Source: Trema orientale
Lineage: Eukaryota; Streptophyta; Magnoliopsida; Rosales; Cannabaceae
Reading direction: 5' to 3'
Assembly: GCA_002914845.1 (NCBI GenBank)
Contig: JXTC01000146.1
Span: forward strand, 504,002 to 568,001
DNA length: 64,000 nucleotides
Shown: positions 47,218 through 57,237 of the stretch, in pieces
How the letters are laid out: each line of letters begins with the position of its first letter
Numbering within the stretch: position 1 is the first letter of the stretch
Notes under the pieces: model-generated
Told to the model about the DNA's origin: nothing
Database searches by the model: none
What the model saw: only the letters and a program-made list of their open reading frames with translations
Program-made: the position numbers and the translations under genes

Positions 47218-47887
47218 ATGAGTTCGACCGCGGCTGGTTCGACCAAGGGGGGTAGAGGCAAGCCCAAGGCCTCCAAGTCCGTCTCGAGGTCGCAGAAGGC
47301 GGGGCTCCAGTTCCCGGTGGGTCGGATCGCCAGGTTTCTGAAGGCTGGAAAGTACGCCGAGCGAGTCGGCGCCGGAGCTCCGGTCTATCTCTCTGCTGTT
47401 CTTGAGTACCTCGCGGCTGAGGTATGTTTTGGTTCGGATTCGATTTCAATTTTGGTTTTTCCCAATTTTGAGTTAGGGTTTCAGGTTTTTTTGGGTTCAA
47501 TTAATTAATTAATTTTATTTTATTTTTGTTTTTATCGAATTGGGTGTTGGCTTTTTGATCCATTTTGTTTTGATCTGAATTATCGGGGTTTTGAATTTGA
47601 ATTTGGTTTTCATGATGAATTTGAATCTAAGTTACTAGTTCTGATTTGGGTGTGTGGTGATTCAGGTATTAGAGCTTGCTGGTAACGCTGCGAGAGATAA
47701 CAAGAAGAATCGAATTGTGCCAAGGCACATCCAGCTCGCAGTGAGAAACGACGAAGAGTTGAGCAAGCTCTTGGGTTCTGTAACCATTGCCAATGGAGGA
47801 GTCTTACCCAATATTCACCAAACCCTTTTGCCCAAGAAGGTTGGCAAAGGCAAGGGTGAGGTTGGTTCTGCTTCCCAAGAGTTTTAG
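47218..47887 (+). CDS. H2AX: Histone H2A.X, 141 aa, two exons
   Basis: Core histone variant whose C-terminal serine is phosphorylated by ATM/ATR at DNA breaks (gamma-H2A.X). Exon 1 (47218-47421) encodes residues 1-68 ending VLEYLAAE; exon 2 (47666-47887) encodes 69-141 starting [14 protein letters not shown]. The H2A fold, the acidic patch segment [11 protein letters not shown] and the docking part [12 protein letters not shown] are all present. The protein ends GSASQEF: SQEF is the S-Q-E/D-hydrophobic signature that defines H2A.X, with Ser138 the modification site. There is no plant H2A.W-type KSPKK tail and no H2A.Z signature. One intron at this place is usual for plant H2A.X genes. Length equals the Arabidopsis proteins within one residue. 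Confidence 0.97.
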
Positions 47888-49620
47888 GGCTTGGCCTCTT
47901 ATTAGTATTTACTGCTTGTATTTTTTTTTTGGTATGACTACAGTTGTAATGTATATGGATTTTGGTAATATTTGTGTTCAATGAAATGGGTGTGTTAGCT
48001 TTATGCTCAGTCTATTAGTTATTGCTGTTTTTTATTTTTTGTATGAAGTTAAAAACGAAAACAATTAGACATGCTGTGAATTAGGTACAGCACGGGCAAT
48101 TTAAAGGGCTGGCTAAGACAAACATAAAGTACGTACAACGAGTGATTATTTTCATAAAACTTAAATGGAGTAATCAGTTAATGAAAAATGGAGTTTGGTT
48201 TCATCCGAATTTATAATATGATATGGAAGACCAGTTACTCTCTACAACCCGAAATTACTTGTAGCAGGTCCATTTTCCTTCTTCCTCAAGTGATTGACGC
48301 TCTACTGGTTTCATATTTTTAACCAATCAATTTATAAGCGTCACCCTCGGATGAACATAAAATTTAGAGGTTGTAAGAGAAGTCTATTAACTCGTACTTG
48401 GTTGGGTTGAATTTAGATTGGTTGAGAGTTTGTATCTTTATTTTACTCCGATTTGAAAGTGTTCTCTAGTACTTTGGGTAACGGATGCCTTGTATATTAA
48501 ATTAAAAGATTAAAAAAGTAGGACATTATTTAAATGAGTTTAAAAACGTGGACATTCCTCTGAAGAACCTTTTCAATTAGGGTAAGAATGCGTGACACGG
48601 CCCATGAACACGTTTCTTGCTGTGCTAAGCACGTGTTGTGGTTGTCCTGACCCAATATTAAAAAAAATTTGCAGTTTGTGGGCACAAACTCATCGTGTGC
48701 GGTGCTCTGTTAGGCCCAAATACGCCGAGCCCTAGCAGCCTCATCGAAAGCAATTCCATGCCCACTTGTATCACTTCTAATCTCACCAAAAGCGATTTTG
48801 GCAGGCAATTCTTACCTTAATAAAATTACTAATACGAGTATTTAAATATGACTATTCAAGGATACTAAAGTAAAAAATTTCAATAAATATGACTATTCAA
48901 GGATACTAAAGTAAAAAATTTCAATATTTATCGATTTCTCTTGCTAATTTGTATTCGATGGCTTAAATTATCTTGTACCGCAGTACCGGCAAATGAAGTT
49001 TTTTTTCCTAGGTTACTTTGCATTTATATCGAATAATACCATCAAGTAAATGTGGCATCTGATTATTTGTATGCAAGTTATTTCTTGTTTTCGGTTGCGG
49101 TCTTTCCAATAAAATGTTGTGAAAATTAGTGTGTCTTAACCATAACCTTCAAGGCTCAAACCCATTGCAGATCAGAGCAACGTACGGTACCATTTCAGCA
49201 TGTCTATTGTGTGTCTAATTGTGACAAGTGAATTGTCGCGAGGTCCTATCGGATCGACTATGGTTAAAATGAAGTCGACTATGGTTAAAATGAAGTCTAC
49301 GTATTAGCTTTAAAAAAAAAAAACAATAAATAAATAAATGAAATGAGCACCACACTTGTAATTTAAGATTCTTAGAATTTGATTTTTTTTCTTTAAAAGA
49401 AAAAACAAAAAAAGAATCTTTACTACGTAGATATTAATAGTATTCGGAAGGTAGCATCTAACTACCGTTTGCATAGTAACGTCAGTCAATACTAACAACC
49501 GTTCGCCTATTTATCCACTTCTTGCGGTTCAGAATAAGCAGAACAAGACTCTCCGAAACACATTTCAAGCTAAGTGCTGTGGTGAGAGGTTAATGGTTAT
49601 GTACGCTGAAATTTCAGTGA
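47888..49620. other. Intergenic stretch between H2A.X and the M41-like gene
   Basis: It includes the H2A.X 3' UTR, with a plain poly(A)-type end (the gene is polyadenylated in plants; no stem-loop seen). A 41-bp tandem duplication 'aaatatgactattcaaggat' occurs at 48844 and 48885. No further gene. Confidence 0.5.
48844..48925 (+). repeat. 41-bp tandem duplication
   Basis: Two near-identical units of 'aaatatgactattcaaggat' plus 'actaaagtaaaaaatttcaat' in direct succession. Recent local duplication. Confidence 0.9.
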
Positions 49621-51672
49621 ATGGGCAGTTTGATGCTTCACTATGCTGGCTTATCATACCTTCCCCACTCCCGACTAAGATTTCTTCCCTCTTTTGGAGT
49701 CATATGTTCGTCGGCGGAGCAGGTTAGTTTGTCCAGACGAAAAGCATTAGAGAAAGTGGATGAAGAGCTGGCTAAGGGGGATGAGAAGGCAGCACTTTCA
49801 CTGGTAAAAGAGTTGCAAGGCAAGCCTGGCGGTCTCCGTTGTTTCGGTGCTGCTAGGCAGGTTGGTGGTCTCTCCCTCCTTTTTCTTCAGGGAATTTATT
49901 TTGTATTTAGGCTTCTCTTCCTTAAGTGAGGGAATGTTATCGTTGTGCAGGTACCCCAAAGGCTTTACACCTTGGATGAGCTAAAGCTAAATGGAATAGA
50001 AACAACATCTCTTCTGTCACCAGTGGATGCAACTCTTGGTGCCATAGAGAGAAACCTTCAGCTTGCTGCCGTTCTAGGTGGTGTTTCTGCATGGAACGTG
50101 TTTGGCCTCAGCCCCCAGCAAATTTTCTTCCTTTCTTTAGGATTGTTGTTTCTGTGGACTTTTGACTCGGTAACTTCCTTATGCTTGTCTAAATGTGCGT
50201 CCTAAGGATCTCTCGCATATTGAATCAGATTACAGCTATTTATTTGAGGGATCAAGGCATGTAGATTAGATTGACTCATGATACTGTCATCATTTGAAAT
50301 GGCATTTTAACTTCCCAGTCTTATGATTGGTTTTGGTATTTTCTTCCCAGTTCCCATTGTTGTGGTTTCTTTTGAATCTTCACTTATGTTATCAAATCTT
50401 AGGTATCTTTTAATGGAGGAGTGAGTAGCTTGATTCTTGATACTATTGGTCATACCTTTAGTCAGAAGTACCACAACAGGGTCATTCAGGCAAGATCTTC
50501 TTTTCTCACCCACTCAAAATGCAAATGGACTTTTTATCATTGGCCTCTATATATAGTCGATAAAGCAATGATTTAGGCTAAACAAATGGGGTTCTGTTTT
50601 TCACTGATGATTCTGCATACTATGCCAAATCAATGGAATCATCAAGAAGTACTCATCACAAAAAATTCTATGCAGCATGAAGCTGGACATTTTCTGATTG
50701 CCTACTTGGTTGGAATTCTGCCCAGGGGATATACTTTATCTAGTTTGGAAGCTTTGAAGAAGGAAGGCTCTCTCAATCTCCAAGCAGGGACTGCCTTTGT
50801 GGATTTCGAGTTTCTTGAAGAAGTACACTCTCATGTCCGATCTATCTGCCATAAACAATATTGTCTGCTGCAGTCATTTCTCATGCTTTTGTCACTTTTT
50901 CTTTTATTGCTCGTTGGGGGCCTTGGAAGTGCCATGAAAACCAAACGGGGACAATAATGCAGAAATGTACTATGGCCTATGTGTTCTTGTGTAGTTAAAA
51001 AGGATATTCTTGTTCTCTTGGTCCTCTTTCTGATTTGCTCAAATCTTTGATGTCATACACTTGTTACAATCATTCTGAGTTATGATCTTGTGACATTATG
51101 CAGGTAAATGGAGGAAAAGTATCAGCAACAGTATGTTAATCTACCCTTCACCTCTAAATATTGCTGCATCGAAACACATCACTATATCAGATTGCACTTT
51201 TGTTTCTAGATCCCATAACATGTTTGTTTGGTAGTAAGGATAATGACTCATGCAATGGTGTGGAAATGTATTACCAGACACTAAACAGATTCTCGTGCAT
51301 AGCGCTAGCCGGAGTGGCCACTGAATATCTTCTATTCGGATACGCTGAGGGAGGCCTTGCTGATATAAACAAGGTCTGGTTTCACTTTATTTTTCCCAAG
51401 TTATTACTTGCTTAAATACAGATACATAGTTACCAACTAAAAAGTCTTATGTACACGTTCCTGAGATGCAGTTGGATATGCTGCTCAAAGGATTGGGATT
51501 TACACAGAAGAAAGCTGATTCTCAAGTGAGATGGTCTGTACTAAATACAATCTTACTTGTGCGTCGCCATGAGACGGCAAGAGCTAAATTGGCAGAAGCA
51601 ATGACAGCAGGAGAATCTGTAGGATCTTGTATTGAAACCATTGAGGATGCCATTGGCAATGAAGATATCTAG
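49621..51672 (+). CDS. Chloroplast-type FtsH-like (M41-fold) HEAGH protein lacking an AAA domain, 338 aa, 7 exons
   Basis: Member of a plant family annotated 'stress regulated protein' (Arabidopsis At5g27290-like, from memory). Exons: 49621-49860, 49951-50169, 50403-50489, 50676-50822, 51104-51130, 51278-51373, 51472-51672; phases close. Residues 1-35 look like a plastid transit peptide. Two membrane segments lie at about 116-133 and 138-152. The zinc motif HEAGH is at 183-187, preceded by HTFSQKYHNRVIQ and followed by FLIAYLVGILPRGY. GGLADI (Asp269) lines up with the third zinc ligand of FtsH (GxSND). There is no ATPase domain, so it would be a stand-alone or inactive M41 peptidase-like membrane protein. 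The fifth exon has only 27 nt. The intron after exon 3 begins GC (see separate entry). The ATG at 49599 is out of frame; 49621 gives the family start. Confidence 0.88.
50490..50675 (+). other. Non-canonical GC-AG intron in the M41-like gene
   Basis: Exon 3 ends GTC ATT CAG at 50489 and the intron starts gcaaga. It ends tgcag at 50675, just before CATGAAGCT (HEA). Reading phase and family similarity (RVIQ/HEAGH) leave no alternative GT donor in frame at this place. The donor matches the AG/GCAAG consensus of the minor GC class spliced by the major spliceosome. Confidence 0.8.
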
Positions 51673-52487
51673 CACCTCTGCTACGTGTTTTGTTATTTTT
51701 CTTTTGTTTAGGGACTGTTAATTCATTTCTTTATGAGATGTTTCTAAAAGCTTAGAATAGCTTCGTGTGATGATACGTGATATACAACCTAACTCATTAT
51801 CTTATAGTATCCATTCCAGAAGTTTTCTAATAGTACAAACAATGTTATATTAATCCCCCTAAAAAAAAAAAATACTAATAGAAAATGTTATATTGATATA
51901 TTCTTTCTCAAATTCTCTTTTTGAAAGGAAGTACTAGGGTCATTTTTTTTCTTTTCCCACCCGAAACAAAAGGAAGGATTAAATATAAGTTGTGACTAAT
52001 CACCAAAGAATAACAATAAATTTGGGCAAGTTTAAAATTAAAAATCAAAGTAGTTTTTTTTTTTTTTGCTCGTTAGTTCAAAGTAGTATAATTCTAACTG
52101 TGGTTGCTGCATAAAATCTGACAATAATATAAAATGGAATATAAAGTACGTGAAAAATTTATTTTGGAAGAAAAAAAGACAAACAAAACTACAGAAATTA
52201 GAAAAGAAATTAAAACAGTTTTGTAGTTTCTACTGTTTGATGAGTAAGAGGTCAGTAGGGGTCGGATTAGTCAAAAGACAAAATTTTCCGATTACAACTA
52301 AAAGGCCATCAATTACAAGAAACAGAGCAGACCAGACCTCTTAACCAAAAACGGTACATTCCAAAAAAAAAAAAAAAGGAGGTGACGTTGACCCACTTTT
52401 GGGTTTCTCCAATAAACTCTACTTCGTTTCTCTCTCCCTCTTTCTGAAAAAAAAAAAAGAGCGAGTACAACTAAGGAGAGTGGGGAG
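51673..52487. other. Short intergenic space
   Basis: 3' UTR of the M41-like gene and promoter/leader of the S-acyltransferase gene; a T/C-rich 'cgtttctctctccctctttc' stretch lies near 52426. No repeat of note. Confidence 0.4.
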
Positions 52488-55400
52488 ATGGCCGTACAGT
52501 GGGTTCTGGTGTGCCATGGGCTAGTGACGTTGGTAGTGGTGATCTCCTTCCTCTGTGGCCAATGGCCAATCTTTCAGGGCACCCCAATTCAACGCATCCA
52601 CCACTTTCTCACCTATGGCGCCTACGATTACTTCTTGTATGTACTCCTCTCAAAGACTAACAATTACCCATCTCTCTCTATCTGGGTTCTTCCAGTTTTT
52701 TTGCTATATACGTGTGTGTGTATATATATATATATATGTGCAGGCGGTTTATAGGGGTTGTGTTTGGGACAAAGGGTACGAATGCGATACTTTCAATCGA
52801 GTATTTCTGCTGTGACAGGCCCAATCCAATTCTCCAGGTATACTGTTAACGAAATTGTGTTTCTTCTTTCTTTGGGGGTTGAATTCTTTAATTCTGGTTT
52901 TTTGGGTTGTGGTATTTTAAGCTATCTGAGAAGTTAGGGAAAAGTTGGTATAAGGATATGGGATTTGAATAATTGATTATGCTGTTATGAATGGGATTTT
53001 TGAGCCTGTAAGGAAGGGAAAAGTCATTGGGGAAGAATAACATTCGGATGAATGGTTGAGGAGTCACATTCCTACTTGTGGGTTCACAGGTATGAAAGGG
53101 TTCTTAAGGTGGTAAAATTGAAAATTTTTTTTTCGGAGTTTTGGTGNGGTTTTGTTGGTGACATGATTTATGCATGGCATACGGTTATCTTCTTTTTTCT
53201 AATTCTAAACTTGGTACTGAAAATCTTAGTCCTTTGTTTCTTTGTCTCTTTGATGTTGGGTTCTTCTGTCATTTTCTCAATAAAAGTGTATACAGCATTG
53301 CAGCTAATCTTAGTCCTTTGTTTTATTCTCTTGTTTTCTAAGTTGGCATTAGTCTTTGGTATGGGTTCTTCATTGTGAATGCAGCTTATATATCTTGGAA
53401 TACTTGGGGGAACCTATTACTTCATTGCAAAGTCTTCCTTCAGCTACATCCCTGGCTATTATCTAAGTGGAATTCACAGGTACTTGTTGAATAGTATGTT
53501 TATTCGATTTCTTCCCTTACTCTGTCATATTTTTCTCCACAAATATTATTCGAGTTGTTTCTACACATAATTTGATGGTGAATTTTCTTTGAAATTATGA
53601 GTTCTCGTGCAGGTACACAAGCTTGGTGGCTGTTGCTGTTGGCGTTCTTCTATTTTTCTTGACTAGCTTTTCTGATCCAGGAACAATAAAGGCTGAGAAT
53701 GTTTCTCAGTATCTCTCTGCTTACCCCTACGACAATATTATTTACTCTGAGAAAGAATGTTCAACATGCAAAATTCCAAAGTCAGTTGTTTTGCTTTGGT
53801 GCTGCATCTTCTGTATGAGCATTTTATTTTAGAATCTATAATGATGGATTTTTATTTCTTTTTTCTTCTCTTTTGTGGTTCAGACCTGCTAGGTCCAAGC
53901 ACTGCAGCATATGTAATCGCTGTGTTGCTCGTTTTGACCATCATTGTGGATGGATGGTGTGAAACCTCTCAAACTTTTTTTTTAAAATTTTTTTTAAAAG
54001 CAATTTCGTGTCTTAAGGGTGCTTAGCCTTTGGTATTAAGATCTGGGTTTGACTTAAGGTTTTCATAATTGCAGAATAATTGTATAGGTGAGAGAAATAA
54101 CCGTTTCTTTATGGCGTTTCTTTTATGGTGAGTCTTTAAACTATTGTCCTGACATTTCTATAAACATCTAATTAAGCAATGTTTATGTTCCATATTGCTT
54201 CTTTCTTTTTGATTAGTTAATTTTTTATCTTATTTGAAATTTGAGGGCATCCGCTACCCTCCTCCTACTCCTCCTTCCCCTCCTTTATATCCTGCCTGTT
54301 ATACACTTTCTAACTGCTTTTCAGGCACTTCCTTATTTGCATATATGGATCAGTTGCCCTTGGATTTGTTCTTGCTGGACGAGTTAAAGAATTAAGAGTT
54401 GTACATATTCTAACAGGTAACCTGATTATTTGAGACCTACCGATGGCTTGTAGCAACCTTGCCTCAATCTAACGTATTGTTTTTTGCTCATTGCAGTTTA
54501 TTATGGAATAGAGAAAGATTTCAAAAGTTTAGCTCCACATGTTGTACAGGTGCTTCTGCTTCATTTTGTTATGTTTTATCTAAACTTGCCCTTTCGTGTG
54601 TGGAAATGTTTTTTAGGGGATCGATTTGAAGAATTAAACATCTTATGGTATCTAGGGTTAGTTTATTGTCTCTATAAAATGTTGCCTGTTTGACAATTAA
54701 ACTTGAATTGGTAGCTATTTGGTCCCTAAATCTTGAAATAGGGTGTTCCTTTTCTTTTCAACTATTGTTTTGCATAATTTGCTAGTGGAAATTTTTGAAA
54801 GTTCAAGGAGAATTGAAATATAAAACAATAAAGTGATGAACTAGAAAGCCGGGTTCTCTAGTTATGAGCTAATATGAACCAGGTGGAATTGAATACTTAT
54901 GTTGATCGCAAAAGCGCAACAGAACAATCGTCTATCTCTTTTTCATGGAAATGTGGACTATGATTTTCAATAAATTCACTTAATCATCTTGTCTCGTATA
55001 TAGGATATGATATTTGGTATATAAATTGATTTCTCTGGACTAGTTTTCTTCATTAATCATAGGAGATGTTACTAATGCCTTGCTTGTTAAACTTAGTCTA
55101 CTCAACAATAAGTAACAAACACATTGTCGCATTGTTCAAAAGGTTTTGTTTTTCTCACTCTATTGATTTCTGCTCTTGAACAGTGGTTGCTGGGTGCCTA
55201 CAATACTCAAATTCTTCTTATGGTGTTTCTTGCAATCGTTTCATTGCTATTGGCAGGATTCTTTAGCTACCATGCCAAACTTTGTCTCACAAATACCACC
55301 ACTAATGAGGTTTGATTTCTGCCCTCGATGTGGCTGATATCATTTATTTTGTTTTAGTAACGTCAGAAGTTTGGTAGATTTGGGGAATAATGATGTAGGT

Positions 55401-55979
55401 AGGCTATTGCCCCTTAATTTCCTTTCAGCAGGAGAAGCACTTGCTGTGAGGAAAAAAAATAAAAAGGGGGATGAGAAACAGTAGTTTTATGTTCTTCTTC
55501 GTCCGTTTTCAACAAAGGATAATAAAAAATAGTAGTTTTTATGGCTGAATATAATTTATTATTAGGATAACTACTTTGATTTTGACTTTTTCTTTCACTC
55601 TGGGACCCATGTGTGGTAATGTATTTCTACAATTTCCATCACTCCTCTAGCTTATTTGCTGAAATGATGAAACTTGTGAATTTTCTTTCTTGAACGACAG
55701 ACTTTCAAATGGCAAGAGTATATAAGCTGGCAAAAGAAGCTACAAGAAGCAAAGGCGAGTGCTGAAGCTCTTAAAGCAAGTATAAGCGAGATGAGTAGTG
55801 AAAAAAAGCCCTCACAAAGCAAATGGAAAGCATTCTTTCGAAGATCTCCGCTTGAAGAAGTTGAGATTGTCACTAAGAACAACGTGTATGACAGAGGCTT
55901 TTTCCATAATCTTTGTGAGATCATCTTTCCCTTTTCGACTAGATCATCGTTTTCACAAACCAAATTGAAGAATGGCTAA
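52488..55979 (+). CDS. PAT17: DHHC protein S-acyltransferase, PAT17-like, 393 aa, 10 exons
   Basis: Integral membrane palmitoyltransferase that attaches fatty acids to cysteines of membrane-associated proteins, through an acyl-enzyme on the DHHC cysteine. Exons: 52488-52636, 52744-52837, 53385-53479, 53613-53780, 53884-53956, 54075-54127, 54325-54416, 54497-54549, 55184-55309, 55701-55979; all GT-AG, phases close. The cysteine-rich domain reads [18 protein letters not shown] then [19 protein letters not shown], with DHHC at 187-190. The two other family motifs are present: DPG (SFSDPGTIK) and TTxE (NTTTNE). Hydrophobic segments lie at the N-terminus and near 83-100, 127-143, 210-230 and 263-290. 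The basic, coiled C-terminal tail is cytosolic. Length and exon pattern match Arabidopsis At3g04970. One undetermined base (53146) lies in intron 2 and does not affect the protein. Confidence 0.95.
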
Positions 55980-56418
55980 GATTGTTGCGGTGCTCGTAGT
56001 TCACTTGACTCATGTTTCTTCCAATTGAGTATTTTCACAGACCAGATGCTTGTTCTACCATTCATTACCATCACCTGGCTGTTACTAGAAGCTATTTGCT
56101 GATTGCATTGTGAACTGATTACTCCGGATATGAAGTACAAGATACACGCATTATTTAATTTCTTCTTTTGAAGTAGAAAACTAGATGACTTACCATTTTG
56201 TAACATTACTAACTTTTACAATTAAATATCTTTTCTTCTTTTAAAGTATAAGATCACCTACCATTTGTTAATATTCTTATACAAGTTACTTTTTCCTTTG
56301 CAAATTAGAAATAATGTTAACACTCTTTGTCTAGGTAATTAATATTTCATATGAACATATTCTGTAACACAAATCCGATAAAAATTGACCGAATGATCAA
56401 AAACTGGAAAAGAAGAAG

Positions 56419-56558
56419 AGAAGAAAAGAAAAAAAGAATAATGAGAATACTATTTTTGTTTACCATTTTGATCCCATTTTGTTGTCGTAGAAGAAAAGAA
56501 AAAAAGAATAATGAGAGTACTATTTTTGTTTACCATTTTGATCCCATTTTGTTGTCGT
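56419..56558 (+). repeat. 70-bp tandem duplication
   Basis: Units 56419-56488 and 56489-56558 differ at about one base. Each starts 'agaagaaaagaaaaaaagaa' and ends 'ccattttgttgtcgt', so each carries one copy of the GTCG motif. Confidence 0.95.
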
Positions 56559-57096
56559 TTTTTTCCTTATCTTTTTCTATTGAATTCTTAAAACCTGCTG
56601 AGGTTAACTTTATAACTTTACTGTCGTACGCATGTCTGCTGTTCGCCTTTGGGTTATTTTCAACTTTTCTTGTAGTTTCATTTTGATCGTCGTTTTTTAC
56701 TTTCATAGTGGATTCGTGGTTATCCTGTTTGTTGTCGTTTTTCCAATTTTTATAATTGTAATTATCCTTTTTTTTTTCTCTCAATATTTACAGTTTTGTT
56801 TATGTTTTAGCTTTTTATAGTCGTCCCCTAGCTTGCGGTCGTTCGGATAATTATCACTGCTTTAATGTTTTCATGTTGTTCAGGTATTCATCGTCCATTA
56901 CTCAAAAAAAGAGAGAATAATTTTTTTTCCCCCAAAAAAGTCTTCCTCGTCGTTTTCCTCCAGAAACGTTAATTGTCGTTTCTGAGGTTATGTTTTGTCG
57001 TTCTTAGTTTGTTGTCGTTTGCTTCTGTTGATGATCCAGTTTTTATGTCGTTTGCTTCAATTTATCTATAGCGTTTTTTGATAGTTTCATGTCGTT
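56482..57096 (-). repeat. CGAC-motif cluster 3 (TTGTCGTTT on plus), upstream of cyclin L
   Basis: At least a dozen copies of TTGTCGTTT or close variants occur on the plus strand: near 56482, 56552, 56622, 56688, 56732, 56820, 56838, 56890, 56948, 56973, 56997, 57012, 57046 and 57090. This is the inverse of clusters 1 and 2. Spacing is irregular and only the motif is shared. It lies directly upstream of the cyclin L coding start. Confidence 0.8.
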
Positions 57097-57237
57097 TCTC
57101 TCGCGGAAACTAGTCGGAGCCCTTTTAATTACTTTTCTTCTTCGCGGTCTCTCTCTCTGGGGTCCCTTCGAAAAGAGGGGTGTGGTGTGTAGACTGTTTG
57201 GTTTAGGGCTTAGGGCTCTGAACTCTGAAGCTCGAAG

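Larger units (their letters stand above)
55980..57237. other. Intergenic space upstream of cyclin L
   Basis: 3' UTR of the acyltransferase gene (to about 56250), then a 70-bp tandem duplication and the CGAC/GTCG motif cluster described separately. The ATG of cyclin L follows 140 bp after the last motif. Confidence 0.5.

Noticed and set aside
53146-53146. Undetermined base as a possible gene-breaking error
   Set aside because: It lies in intron 2 of the S-acyltransferase gene and changes neither splice site nor codon.
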